From: Anaerolineae bacterium CG2_30_57_67
Lineage (GTDB): Bacteria > Chloroflexota > Anaerolineae > Anaerolineales > Villigracilaceae
Direction of reading: 5' to 3'
Assembly (NCBI GenBank): GCA_001872455.1
Contig: MNXJ01000019.1
Location: forward strand, 1-43,345
Length of the DNA stretch: 43,345 bases
The notes beneath the pieces were generated by a model. It saw nothing but the letters and a program-made list of their open reading frames with translations. It ran no database searches and was not told where the DNA came from. The translations under genes and the position numbers were made by a program. Shown here piece after piece: positions 1 through 7,408 of the stretch (positions are counted from its first letter, which is position 1; every line of letters begins with the position of its first letter).

Positions 1-76
1 GAGTGCAGGCGAATTGTGCGACGACCAGCGCAAGCAAGGGAAAGAGGGTCAATTTGGATACGGGGAACGGTTTCAT
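1..76 (-). CDS. Lipoprotein, N-terminal fragment (runs off the left edge)
   Basis: Only the first 25 codons are in the window. They encode a lipoprotein signal peptide: a charged start (MKPFPVSK), a hydrophobic core, and a lipobox ending in Q-F-A-C at about residue 24, followed by Thr. A good ribosome binding site (AAAGGAGAG) lies 5 bases before the ATG. The next gene upstream on the same strand also encodes a small lipoprotein, so the two may form a short operon. The mature part is outside the window, so no function can be given. Confidence 0.75.
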   Translation of the reverse strand, partial: MKPFPVSKLTLFPLLALVVAQFACT

Positions 77-131
77 TTTTACTCTCCTTTGGTTTTGCGA
101 GATCAGACTTCGGAAGTCTCCAGTAGGCTGC

Positions 132-647
132 CTATTGGATTGCGGCAACTACCAGTTTGGCGATGGCTTGCGCGCCGGCCTCATTGGGCTGGTCGCCGAA
201 GGCCACGACGAAAGCCACCCGCTCGTTGACCTTGACCCACAACTGGCGGGCATCCGCTCCGTTGTTGAAGTAAGCCTCCGCGCCGATTCCGCTCACGCTG
301 ACGTTTTTATAGAGCGGTTGGCTGGCATACTCCGCCACTGGCATGAGAACCACGTAGCCGAAATGCGCTCCGTCGGCATCTGCCTTTGCGAAATACTCGC
401 AGCCGCTGGCGCCCGCCGTGTCGTAGTAGTTGAAGCGTTCCGGCGCGCTGTCCAGTTTATAGCCCATCGCCGCCTGGATGTCCTCTAGGGGGATGGCCTG
501 GCACAGGTCAATCGTGGTCAGGTCCGCGCCGATGAGGATGGGCGCAATGGGTTGCTTCGGTTCGGAGAACTTCGCCGTCTGTTCGCAGGCCAGGGAGGCA
601 AGTACAAACAGGGTAAGCAATCCAATCCAATTTTTTTTTGCGTTCAT
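132..647 (-). CDS. Small lipoprotein, DUF3558-like
   Basis: 171 residues. An N-terminal signal peptide ends in a lipobox (L-A-S-L-A-C, Cys at about 21), so the protein should be lipid-anchored on the outer face of the membrane. After a short linker comes D-L-C-Q-A-I-P-L-E-D-I-Q, which resembles the start of DUF3558-type lipoproteins (D-x-C, then a helix with an 'AAMG'-like turn). A second Cys (SGCEYF) could pair with the first. The ribosome binding site is GAGGAT, 6 bases before the ATG. It sits 49 bases downstream of the FG-GAP gene and 55 bases upstream of another lipoprotein, all on the same strand. The ligand or role is unknown; family assignment is by motif only. Confidence 0.7.
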   Translation of the reverse strand: MNAKKNWIGLLTLFVLASLACEQTAKFSEPKQPIAPILIGADLTTIDLCQAIPLEDIQAAMGYKLDSAPERFNYYDTAGASGCEYFAKADADGAHFGYVVLMPVAEYASQPLYKNVSVSGIGAEAYFNNGADARQLWVKVNERVAFVVAFGDQPNEAGAQAIAKLVVAAIQ

Positions 648-696
648 GGTTTTATCCTCGGAAAGTTAAAGTGTTGGGTTGTCGCGTTTGGAGCGC

Positions 697-2178
697 TCAA
701 CGCAGAATCAGCGGCAGGTAGATTCTTTTGCTGTTATCGAACACATACGCCGAACCCTGGTTGGCGTTGGCGCTGATGTCGTCCGAGTAGGCCCCGACGG
801 CGATGACGGTCCCCGCGCTGCCGAGCGAAACGGAGTTGCCGAAGCCATCCCCCGCCGCGCCGTCGGAGGCGGTCAGTTTGGTGGGCGGGGTCAGGACTCC
901 TCCCCAGCCGGCGACCGGCTTGGCGAACAGGTAGGCCGCGCCATTGTTAAGATAGCCATTGACGCCGAATGCCCCGACAAGGATGGCGTTCCCATCCGCG
1001 CTGATCGCAGCGGAGTAGCCAAACTCGTCATCATGCGCCCCGCCGCCGGTAGCGCCCAGTTCAGCGGTCTCGGTCGCGTCCGCCCAGCCCAAGAATGGCT
1101 CGACGAATACATACGCCGCGCCGTTGTTGGGACTTAATAGGAAATCATGCCCGTTGGCTCCGACGACAACCACGCTTCCATCTCCGCTGATGGAGGCGGA
1201 GGCGCCGAACCAGTCATTTGCCGCCCCGTCGGAGGCGGTCAGTTTGTACTGGCTCCAGAAGGGGGGTGTTTCATAGGCGAATAGATACGCCGAACCCTGG
1301 TCGGTGTTGCCGCCGATATCGTCCCCGCTTGCTCCGATGACGATGGCGCCCCCGTCGGTGCTGATCGAAACGGAAGAGCCAAAATAGTCGTAATCCGTCC
1401 CGTCGGAGGCGGTCAGCATGTCATGCTGGAACACCCAATTCGTCCAGCCGCCGACCGGCTTGTAGAACAGGTATGCCGCGCCCTGTTGTGAGGCGCCGCC
1501 GGTGCGGTGAGGCGCTCCGACAACAACGGTATCCCCATTTGCGCTGAGCGCCACAGACCAGCCGAAAAGGTCATTTCCAGAATAGTTGGTTTGGGCTAAC
1601 GCCGCGCTATAAACCGTGGTCGTGCTCCAGCCGCCGCCCGGTTTGACAAACACGAATGCCCGGCCTTCGTGTGTTGTAGGGGGAGTAAAGCGGCTGGCGT
1701 ACCATGCCCCGACGACGATGGTGTTCCCATCCGCGCTGATGGCGACGGAACTGCCGAACCAGTCATACGCCTGCCCATTCTCGGAGTTAGTCAGTTTGGC
1801 AGTGTAAGTCGAAGTTGTGCCCCAGCCGCCGCCGGGCTTGGTGAACACATAGGCCGCACCCTGATTGGCGATGGCGCCGTCGCCCCAAGGCGCTCCGACG
1901 ACGAGGGTGTTCCCGTCGCCGCTGATCGCAACGGTGTAGCCGAGCTGGTCAGACACCGCCCCGTCGGAGGCGGTCAGTTTGGCGCGTTGCAGCACGGCGG
2001 AGATCGCGGCCTGGGCCTCATCCGGCAAATCAGCCAGCGTGAGCTGGGTGGATTGACTCGATGGAAAAGTTTTCGAGGCCGAATGCGCGCTGTGAAGCGG
2101 CGCGAACGCAAGCGTCAACAGCGCAACGGCCAATAGCCCGCTTCTAAGGCGGGCTGGGAAGAAACGTACTTTTAACAT
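697..2178 (-). CDS. Secreted FG-GAP repeat protein, seven-bladed beta-propeller
   Basis: 493 residues from the ATG at 2178, which has a strong ribosome binding site (AAAGGAG). An ATG-like frame opens 57 bases earlier, but that segment is not signal-peptide-like. A signal peptide (about residues 1-33, ending A-H-S-A-S) is followed by seven repeats of about 60 residues. Each carries L-T-A-S-D-G-x(4)-F-G, then S-x-D-G-x(3)-V-V-G-A, then a G-A-A-Y-V-F strand: the FG-GAP pattern. Seven units fit one closed propeller, probably extracellular and adhesive or structural. At DNA level the blade-start motif is nearly identical in several repeats (near 861, 1221, 1405, 1965), suggesting recent internal duplication or gene conversion. 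The protein ends in R-I-Y-L-P-L-I-L-R, a tail also seen in the secreted protein at 37917. Confidence 0.85.
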   Translation of the reverse strand: MLKVRFFPARLRSGLLAVALLTLAFAPLHSAHSASKTFPSSQSTQLTLADLPDEAQAAISAVLQRAKLTASDGAVSDQLGYTVAISGDGNTLVVGAPWGDGAIANQGAAYVFTKPGGGWGTTSTYTAKLTNSENGQAYDWFGSSVAISADGNTIVVGAWYASRFTPPTTHEGRAFVFVKPGGGWSTTTVYSAALAQTNYSGNDLFGWSVALSANGDTVVVGAPHRTGGASQQGAAYLFYKPVGGWTNWVFQHDMLTASDGTDYDYFGSSVSISTDGGAIVIGASGDDIGGNTDQGSAYLFAYETPPFWSQYKLTASDGAANDWFGASASISGDGSVVVVGANGHDFLLSPNNGAAYVFVEPFLGWADATETAELGATGGGAHDDEFGYSAAISADGNAILVGAFGVNGYLNNGAAYLFAKPVAGWGGVLTPPTKLTASDGAAGDGFGNSVSLGSAGTVIAVGAYSDDISANANQGSAYVFDNSKRIYLPLILR

Positions 2179-2217
2179 GGTATTTTCTCCTTTGGGAAAA
2201 TGATTTCTCCCCCAACT

Positions 2218-2223
2218 ATTATA
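2218..2223 (-). promoter_or_regulatory. -10 box for the FG-GAP gene
   Basis: TATAAT on the minus strand, giving a start point near 2211 and a leader of about 33 bases before the ATG at 2178. No convincing -35 was seen at 17 bases; TTAATT at about 18 is the nearest. Confidence 0.5.
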
Positions 2224-2282
2224 GACCCAGTTCATAGATGAATTAAGCCATACTGACAGTTGTTATTCTCTGGCCCGCGCCC

Positions 2283-2298
2283 TGATATAATGCCGTCA
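2283..2298 (+). promoter_or_regulatory. Extended -10 promoter of the cysteine desulfurase gene, probably leaderless
   Basis: TGATATAAT (TGn plus perfect TATAAT at 2286-2291) lies 6 bases before the ATG at 2298. Transcription would begin at or next to the A of the start codon. There is no Shine-Dalgarno sequence before the ATG and no good -35, as is usual for an extended -10. Confidence 0.65.
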
Positions 2299-3449
2299 TG
2301 ATTTATCTCGATTATGCCGCCACCACCCCACTGGACGCGCGCGTTTTTGCGGCGATGCGCCCCTATTTTGATGAGACTTTCGGCAACCCGTCATCCGTTC
2401 ACCGCTACGGCCAGCGCGCCGAGGCGGCGCTGGAAGCGGCGCGCGAAACGCTCGCCCACACGCTGAACTGCCTGCCGGAAGAGATGCTCTTCACCAGCGG
2501 CGGCTCTGAATCAGATAATCTGGCGCTGCGCGGTGTTCCACTGGCTACGCGCAGGCCAGGCGCGGAGATTTTGACCAGCCGCGCCGAACATCCCGCCGTC
2601 GGCAAAACCGCGCTCGACCTGGCGAAAAATTTCGGCTGCGCCGTGCGCTGGCTGGACGTGGACGAATTTGGCCGGGTTTCGCCCGACACGCTGGAGAAAG
2701 CCATCGGCCCGCAAACCGCGCTCGTCTCGCTGATGTACGCCAACAACGAAATTGGCAGTATCAACCCAATTGCAGAACTGGCCGCCGTCGCCCGCGCGCG
2801 CGGCGTTCCCTTCCACACAGACGCGGTGCAGGCGGCGGCCTATCTGCCGCTGGATGTTCAGGCGTTGGGCGTGGATTTGCTCTCGCTGGGCGGGCATAAA
2901 TTTTACGGGCCAAAGGGAATTGGCGCGCTGTACGTCCGCAAGGGGACGCCGCTCGCGCCGCAAATCACCGGCGGCGGGCAGGAATCTGGCCGCCGCGCGG
3001 GAACCAGCAACATTCCGCTAATTGTCGGGCTGGCGCGCGCGCTGGAGTTGACCGCCGCCGAGCGCGAAATCCGCGCCGCGCACGTCCGCCCGCTGCGCGA
3101 CCACCTCATCGGCCAGGTGCTCGAAACCATCCCCGACGCGCGGCTGACCGGTCACCCGGCAGAGCGCCTGCCCAATCACGCTTCTTTCGTCTTTGAAAAT
3201 GTAGATGGAAATTTTCTACTGACGCTGCTGGATGCGGCGGGTTTTGCCTGCTCTTCCGGATCGGCCTGCAAAACGGGCAACCCGGAGCCGAGCGAAGTTG
3301 TCTCGGCGTTGGGCTTGCCGCGCGAATGGGCCTTCGGCTCGCTGCGGGTAACTCTCGGCAAAGATTCGACCGCGCCGGAAGTTGATTCGTTTCTACAAAC
3401 CCTGCCCGCGCTGGTGGAAAAGGCGAGGTCAGTGACCAGTGACCAGTAA
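2298..3449 (+). CDS. Cysteine desulfurase, NifS/IscS family
   Basis: 383 residues, close to the usual 380-400. A PLP enzyme that removes sulfur from cysteine as an enzyme-bound persulfide for Fe-S clusters and thiolated tRNA. Visible motifs: YLDYAATTP at the N-terminus, SGGSESDN at 67-74 (cofactor phosphate region), the PLP lysine K201 in S-L-G-G-H-K, and the persulfide cysteine C324 in SSGSAC. The loop after C324 is short and the protein lacks the IscS C-terminal tail, closer to NifS-like forms. mnmA follows 54 bases later, so this desulfurase probably supplies sulfur for tRNA thiolation. The last codons (S-V-T-S-D-Q-stop) lie inside a heptamer repeat that continues past the gene. Confidence 0.93.
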   Translation: MIYLDYAATTPLDARVFAAMRPYFDETFGNPSSVHRYGQRAEAALEAARETLAHTLNCLPEEMLFTSGGSESDNLALRGVPLATRRPGAEILTSRAEHPAVGKTALDLAKNFGCAVRWLDVDEFGRVSPDTLEKAIGPQTALVSLMYANNEIGSINPIAELAAVARARGVPFHTDAVQAAAYLPLDVQALGVDLLSLGGHKFYGPKGIGALYVRKGTPLAPQITGGGQESGRRAGTSNIPLIVGLARALELTAAEREIRAAHVRPLRDHLIGQVLETIPDARLTGHPAERLPNHASFVFENVDGNFLLTLLDAAGFACSSGSACKTGNPEPSEVVSALGLPREWAFGSLRVTLGKDSTAPEVDSFLQTLPALVEKARSVTSDQ

Positions 3450-3500
3450 TCAGTGGTCAGTTTATCATTCTGCATTCATGCATTCTTCATTCTTCATTTC
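3431..3500. repeat. Short heptamer repeat plus CATTCT-type repeat between nifS-like gene and mnmA
   Basis: 3431-3460 is a degenerate run of AGTGACC-type heptamers (AGTGACC, AGTGACC, AGTAATC, AGTGGTC). It is followed at 3465-3500 by CATTC/TTCAT words. The repeat encodes the last residues and stop codon of the desulfurase and fills the gap to mnmA. Confidence 0.6.
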
Positions 3501-3503
3501 CTT

Positions 3504-4580
3504 ATGTCCCCCAAAGTTGTGATTGCCATGTCTGGCGGCGTAGATAGTTCGGTGGCGGCGTTCCTGCTCAAAAAACAGGGGTACGACGTAACCGGCATGA
3601 TGCTGCGCCTGTGGAGCGAACCCGGCAAGGAAGACTCCAATCGCTGCTGCACGCCCGACGCCGTTGGACAGGCGCGGCGCGTGGCGGCCAAACTGGACAT
3701 CCCTTTTTATGTCATTGACGCCAAAGAAATTTTTCGCCAAACCGTGGTCAGCGCCTTTTTGGATGGCTACGCGCGCGGCGAAACACCCAACCCGTGCCTG
3801 GTGTGCAACCGTCAAATTCGCTGGGAATTTTTGCTCAATCATGCCCTGGCGCTCGGCGCAGAATTTATGGCAACCGGACACTACGTCCGCAAGCGCGTCA
3901 CAGCCGACGGACGCCAGGAACTTCTGCGCGGGATTGACCCGTCCAAAGACCAATCCTACGTTTTGCATGTGCTGACGCAGGAAAAACTGGCGCGGGCGCT
4001 CTTCCCCGTCGGCGACTACCCCAAGACGGAAATTCGCCACCTGGCGGAGGAAGCCGGTCTCAGCGTGGCAAAGCGCCCCGACAGCCAGGATTTGTGCTTT
4101 TTGGCCGGGGAAGATTATCGCGGATTTTTACAGCGTCACGCGCCGGAGATTTTACAACCGGGCGAAATCGTCCGCCGCGACGGGCAGGTGGTTGGCCGAC
4201 ACAGCGGTTTGCCCAATTACACCATCGGCCAGCGCAAGGGACTGGGAATCGCCTCGGCGGTCGCGCTGTATGTGATTGAAAAAGACGCCGCCGCCAACCG
4301 GCTGATTGTTGGCGAGGCCGACGAATTGGGCAGCCGCACCCTGCTGGCGGGTCATGTCCACTGGACGAGCGGCGTCACGCCGCAGACGCCGTTCCGCGCC
4401 GAGGTCAAGAGTCGCTACACGGCGCAGGCCGCGCCCGCAGTGGTCACTCCGCTTGGGGATGGCAGCCAGGCATCAGTGACGTTTGACAGCAATCAGCGCG
4501 ACATCACACCGGGGCAGGCGGCGGTTTTCTATGACCGCGAGGTCGTGCTCGGCGGCGGAATCATTCTCAAAACATTTTGA
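3504..4580 (+). CDS. mnmA: tRNA-specific 2-thiouridylase MnmA
   Basis: 358 residues. Adenylates U34 of Lys/Glu/Gln tRNAs and replaces O2 by sulfur taken from a desulfurase persulfide. The PP-loop SGGVDSS is at 10-16. The catalytic cysteines are C101 in the T-P-N-P-C-L-V-C-N motif and C198 in S-Q-D-L-C-F, matching the pair used by E. coli MnmA. The N-Y-T-I-G-Q-R-K-G-L-G motif is also present. An in-frame ATG at 3453 would add 17 residues encoded by repeat DNA, so the ATG at 3504 (M-S-P-K-V-V-I-A-M-S-G-G) is preferred; it has no clear ribosome binding site. The neighbouring cysteine desulfurase is the expected sulfur donor. Confidence 0.95.
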   Translation: MSPKVVIAMSGGVDSSVAAFLLKKQGYDVTGMMLRLWSEPGKEDSNRCCTPDAVGQARRVAAKLDIPFYVIDAKEIFRQTVVSAFLDGYARGETPNPCLVCNRQIRWEFLLNHALALGAEFMATGHYVRKRVTADGRQELLRGIDPSKDQSYVLHVLTQEKLARALFPVGDYPKTEIRHLAEEAGLSVAKRPDSQDLCFLAGEDYRGFLQRHAPEILQPGEIVRRDGQVVGRHSGLPNYTIGQRKGLGIASAVALYVIEKDAAANRLIVGEADELGSRTLLAGHVHWTSGVTPQTPFRAEVKSRYTAQAAPAVVTPLGDGSQASVTFDSNQRDITPGQAAVFYDREVVLGGGIILKTF

Positions 4581-4590
4581 CGGAGGATAT

Positions 4591-4860
4591 ATGTCGCTTC
4601 CAACATTTCTGTTCGGCATTTTTCTGGCCTGCGCTTACGGAGCAGGTTTTCATCTCTGGCGCGGCGGGAGCCTGGGACGGCTGACGCTTTATATCACGCT
4701 GGCGCTGGCCGGTTTCTGGCTGGGTGATTATTTAGGCTGGCAATTGAACTGGACGTTTGGCGCAGCGGGAAGTTTGAACGTCGGAACCGGAACGTTAGGC
4801 GCAATAATTTTTCTGTTCGCCGGTGGTTTTTTGAGCCGGATTCAGGTGCGAACCCAATAA
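4591..4860 (+). CDS. Small membrane protein, three predicted TM helices
   Basis: 89 residues. Start at 4591 chosen because of GGAGGATAT just before it; the open frame extends upstream but overlaps mnmA. Three hydrophobic segments (about 1-18, 26-46, 62-82) with short polar links and a basic tail (S-R-I-Q-V-R-T-Q). The gene starts 10 bases after mnmA, so the two are probably co-transcribed. No family recognised; glycine-rich helices are the only distinct trait. Confidence 0.7.
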   Translation: MSLPTFLFGIFLACAYGAGFHLWRGGSLGRLTLYITLALAGFWLGDYLGWQLNWTFGAAGSLNVGTGTLGAIIFLFAGGFLSRIQVRTQ

Positions 4861-4889
4861 AAAAGCCCCCACTTTTCAGCGGGGGCTTT
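4857..4889 (-). terminator. Intrinsic terminator of the cold-shock gene (may work both ways)
   Basis: AAAGCCCCC (4862-4870) and GGGGGCTTT (4881-4889) form a perfect 9-bp stem with a 10-base loop. On the minus strand it is followed by a T-run, and it begins 7 bases after the cspA stop. The converging membrane-protein gene ends at 4860, so it may also stop plus-strand transcription. Confidence 0.85.
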
Positions 4890-4896
4890 GCGTAGT

Positions 4897-5109
4897 TTAG
4901 TTAGCCAGAGTGACGCTGGCGGCCTGTTGGCCTTTCGGTCCCTGCTCAATCGTAAATTCGACTTTCTGGCCCTCGGTGAGAGATTTGTATCCGCCCATTT
5001 CGATAGCGGAAAAATGGACAAAAACATCCGGGCCGCCTTCATGCTCGATGAAGCCATAACCCTTGCTGGCGTTAAACCACTTTACGGTGCCATTAACACG
5101 TTCGCTCAT
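4897..5109 (-). CDS. csp: Cold-shock protein (CspA family)
   Basis: 70 residues, a single cold-shock domain. It binds single-stranded RNA/DNA and melts mRNA structure. RNP1 (K-G-Y-G-F-I) and RNP2 (V-F-V-H-F) are intact; V-N-G-T-V-K-W-F-N at the N-terminus is typical. The ribosome binding site is AAGGAG, 10 bases before the ATG. It is divergent from trmI, with a good promoter about 120 bases upstream, so the mRNA has a long leader, as in cold-regulated csp genes. Confidence 0.95.
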   Translation of the reverse strand: MSERVNGTVKWFNASKGYGFIEHEGGPDVFVHFSAIEMGGYKSLTEGQKVEFTIEQGPKGQQAASVTLAN

Positions 5110-5232
5110 TGTTGCTTTTACTCCTTGAACTGAAAACGGATGAGTTTGGCGGTTCTGCCAACAAAAAAAGCCCAGGCCGTAACGCGCCCAAGCTTACTTG
5201 TATAGCAAGAACACGAGCCATTTACGGTCAAA

Positions 5233-5261
5233 AGTTTATCAGATGGATTCGGGAATGTCAA
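5233..5261 (-). promoter_or_regulatory. Promoter of the cold-shock gene
   Basis: On the minus strand: -35 TTGACA (5256-5261), 17-base spacer, -10 TAAACT (5233-5238) preceded by an extended-10 TG. The start point would be near 5226, giving a leader of about 117 bases before the ATG at 5109. The trmI -10 lies directly beside the -35 on the other strand, so the two promoters overlap back to back. Confidence 0.7.
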
Positions 5262-5266
5262 GATGC

Positions 5267-5283
5267 TGATAAAATAGTCGGCA
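5267..5283 (+). promoter_or_regulatory. Extended -10 promoter of trmI, probably leaderless
   Basis: TGATAAAAT (extended TGn plus TAAAAT, 5270-5275) ends 7 bases before the ATG at 5283. No Shine-Dalgarno sequence precedes the ATG. Confidence 0.5.
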
Positions 5284-6191
5284 TGCCTTGGAAACTTAAT
5301 ACCACCCATGCCCAAGCAGGCGACCTTGTTCAAATGGTCGGCCTGCGCCACAAACATTTTATTTTTGTTCTCACGCCCGGCACAATTTTTAGCACGCACC
5401 GGGGAATTATCAAACACGACGACCTGATTGGTCTGCCTTGGGGGAGCCAGGTTTTCAGCCACATGGAAAGCCCATTTTTTCTACTGCAACCCTCGCTGGC
5501 CGATATTCTGACCGAACTGCCGCGCAACACCCAGATTCTATATCCAAAGGAAATCGGATTTATTTTCATGACGATGGGCGTCGGCCCCGGTCAACGAGTA
5601 ATGGAGGCGGGCACAGGCTCCGGTTCAATGACTTGCGCACTGGCTTTTGCCGTTGGTGAACAAGGCCGGGTGATTTCGTACGAACAGCGCCCGGAAATGC
5701 AAAAGTTGGCCCTGAAAAACCTGCAGCGGCTGGGATTCGAAGACCGCGTTGATCTAAAGTTAGGCAACATCGGCGATGGATTTTCAGAAACCAACGTGGA
5801 TGCTTTCTTTCTGGATGTGCCCAACCCGTACGATTACATGGTTCAGGTGCGGGCGGCGCTCAAACCCGGTGGCTTTTTCAGCGCCATCATTCCCACGTTT
5901 AATCAGGTTGAACTCACGCTCTACGCCCTGCGCCGTGAAAAATTCGCCTTTATCGAAGTATGCGAGGTGCTGCTGCGCTATTACAAAACTGAACCCGCAC
6001 ACCTGCGCCCGGTTGACCGGATGGTGGCGCACACCGGTTTTCTAGTCTTTGCCCGGCGCGTTGAATTGAGCGATGACCCACGCGCCAAAGATTTGCTGGA
6101 AGAAATTGGTCTCGCCACCGACCGGCGCGCCGTACAAAAAGACTCCGCTGCCGCGAATGAGCCTGAAGTATCAGAAGATTTGGAAGCCTGA
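5283..6191 (+). CDS. trmI: tRNA (adenine-58-N1)-methyltransferase TrmI
   Basis: 302 residues. Methylates A58 in the T-loop of tRNA using SAM. The N-terminal beta domain (H-A-Q-A-G-D-L-V, then T-H-R-G-I-I-K-H-D-D-L-I-G) precedes a class I methyltransferase fold with motif I V-M-E-A-G-T-G-S-G-S-M-T at 106-117 and D-V-P-N-P as the motif IV region. The frame is open back to 5109, but that stretch is not conserved-looking and overlaps the csp promoter, so the ATG at 5283 is used. It is followed 17 bases later by a TPR/zinc-ribbon gene and then a Nudix gene on the same strand. Confidence 0.9.
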   Translation: MPWKLNTTHAQAGDLVQMVGLRHKHFIFVLTPGTIFSTHRGIIKHDDLIGLPWGSQVFSHMESPFFLLQPSLADILTELPRNTQILYPKEIGFIFMTMGVGPGQRVMEAGTGSGSMTCALAFAVGEQGRVISYEQRPEMQKLALKNLQRLGFEDRVDLKLGNIGDGFSETNVDAFFLDVPNPYDYMVQVRAALKPGGFFSAIIPTFNQVELTLYALRREKFAFIEVCEVLLRYYKTEPAHLRPVDRMVAHTGFLVFARRVELSDDPRAKDLLEEIGLATDRRAVQKDSAAANEPEVSEDLEA

Positions 6192-6208
6192 GAAGGGAAA
6201 CACCCACC

Positions 6209-6748
6209 ATGCGAAGACGAGGGTTTGGATTTGGGCGCAAAGCCGCAATTTTTCCGTTGGAAATAAAACTGGCCCATCAACAATTATCCGCGGGCGATTA
6301 CGCCGGGGCCGCGCTAGCCTTTGAAAGCCTGGCACGCCACGCCGAAGAAATTGGCGGGCCGCGCGCGCCGCTTTTTCTGCTTCAGGCTGGAAAAGCGCAG
6401 ATTGCCAGCGGTAATATCGGCGCGGGAATGCAGCACTTGCGCCGCGGTCTCACCATGCTAACAGAACGCCATCAATTTACACAGTTGTATCACGCCGAAC
6501 GCCGCGCTGTTGATGAGTTGCAACAACGTGGCCTGACGAATGAAGCCAACGAGTTGGAAACTTTTCTGCAAGGCAGCCTGCCCGCCATGGCCGACCTGCC
6601 GACACAGCATATCACCACAACGCGACCAATTCTGCCAACTCATTGCCCGGCCTGCGGCGGGCCGCTGCGCCCCAATGAAATCGAATGGTTCAGCCCAAAC
6701 AGCGCCGAATGTCCCTTCTGCGCCAGCCCGGTGCAAGCCAAAGATTAG
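6209..6748 (+). CDS. TPR-like protein with C-terminal zinc ribbon
   Basis: 179 residues. Residues about 18-110 are Ala/Leu-rich helical hairpins resembling tetratricopeptide repeats (A-H-Q-Q-L-S-A-G-D-Y-A-G-A-A and A-S-G-N-I-G-A-G-M). The C-terminus has a rubredoxin-like zinc ribbon: C-P-A-C-G about residue 148 and C-P-F-C about residue 170. The N-terminus is basic and glycine-rich (M-R-R-R-G-F-G-F-G-R). The ribosome binding site is AAGGGAA. It lies between trmI and the Nudix gene in an apparent operon. Function unknown. Confidence 0.7.
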   Translation: MRRRGFGFGRKAAIFPLEIKLAHQQLSAGDYAGAALAFESLARHAEEIGGPRAPLFLLQAGKAQIASGNIGAGMQHLRRGLTMLTERHQFTQLYHAERRAVDELQQRGLTNEANELETFLQGSLPAMADLPTQHITTTRPILPTHCPACGGPLRPNEIEWFSPNSAECPFCASPVQAKD

Positions 6749-6752
6749 CGTA

Positions 6753-7358
6753 ATGCACCCAGCAGACCAGCTCACAGTAAAAGATTTCTTGAATGTCTTA
6801 CAGGCACAGGACACCCCGTTGCACAGCGAAAAGACTCCTGCGCCAGGGCAAACGTTGCGCCCGGCGGCAGTGCTGGTACCACTCTTCCGCTACGCAGATG
6901 CCTGGCACATCCTTTATACCCGTCGCGCTGACCGGGTAGAAACGCACAAAGGCCAGGTCGCCTTCCCTGGCGGGGCCAGTGAAACAGGTGAATCACCTGA
7001 ACAAACCGCCCTGCGCGAAGCGCAAGAAGAAATCGGCCTGCGCCCCGCCGATGTGAACACGCTCGGGCGACTGCCGCAAATTATCACCATCAGCGATTTT
7101 TTGGTGACGCCCATTGTCGGAATTATTCCCTGGCCGTATGCTTTTCGTGTTTACACCCCGGAAGTGGCACGTGTCTTCAGCCTGCCACTGGCCTGGCTGG
7201 CCGAGCGCGGAAACTTCATGGAACTGACCCGCGTCGAAACAGGCCGCCGTGTGATTGCCTACCTGCCCCAGGATGGCGAGCTGCTCTGGGGAGCCACTGC
7301 TCACATGACAATGGAATTTTTAAAACGATTAAGATTGCTGTACCCGTCGGTTAAATAA
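6753..7358 (+). CDS. Nudix hydrolase, CoA diphosphatase (NudL/UPF0035) type
   Basis: 201 residues. The Nudix box G-x5-E-x7-R-E-x2-E-E-x-G is complete (S-P-E-Q-T-A-L-R-E-A-Q-E-E-I-G-L region). It is preceded by R-R-A-D-R-V-x-T-H-K-G-Q-V-A-F-P-G-G, which matches the L-L-T-x-R-S-x2-L-x2-H-x-G-Q-V-S-F-P-G-G signature of CoA pyrophosphatases. It would split CoA or its derivatives into phosphopantetheine and ADP. ATG at 6753 starts 4 bases after the preceding stop, so translation is probably coupled. The gene ends in a shared bidirectional terminator. Confidence 0.87.
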   Translation: MHPADQLTVKDFLNVLQAQDTPLHSEKTPAPGQTLRPAAVLVPLFRYADAWHILYTRRADRVETHKGQVAFPGGASETGESPEQTALREAQEEIGLRPADVNTLGRLPQIITISDFLVTPIVGIIPWPYAFRVYTPEVARVFSLPLAWLAERGNFMELTRVETGRRVIAYLPQDGELLWGATAHMTMEFLKRLRLLYPSVK

Positions 7359-7392
7359 AAACTGCCCGCGGTTTTCCACGGGCAGTTTTTAT
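7355..7392. terminator. Bidirectional terminator between Nudix gene and rplY
   Basis: AAAAACTGCCCG and CGGGCAGTTTTT form a 12-bp stem (with an inner CGG/CC pairing), A-rich on one side and T-rich on the other. It lies exactly between two converging genes. Confidence 0.85.
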
Positions 7393-7408
7393 TATTGTGA
7401 AGCAAAAA

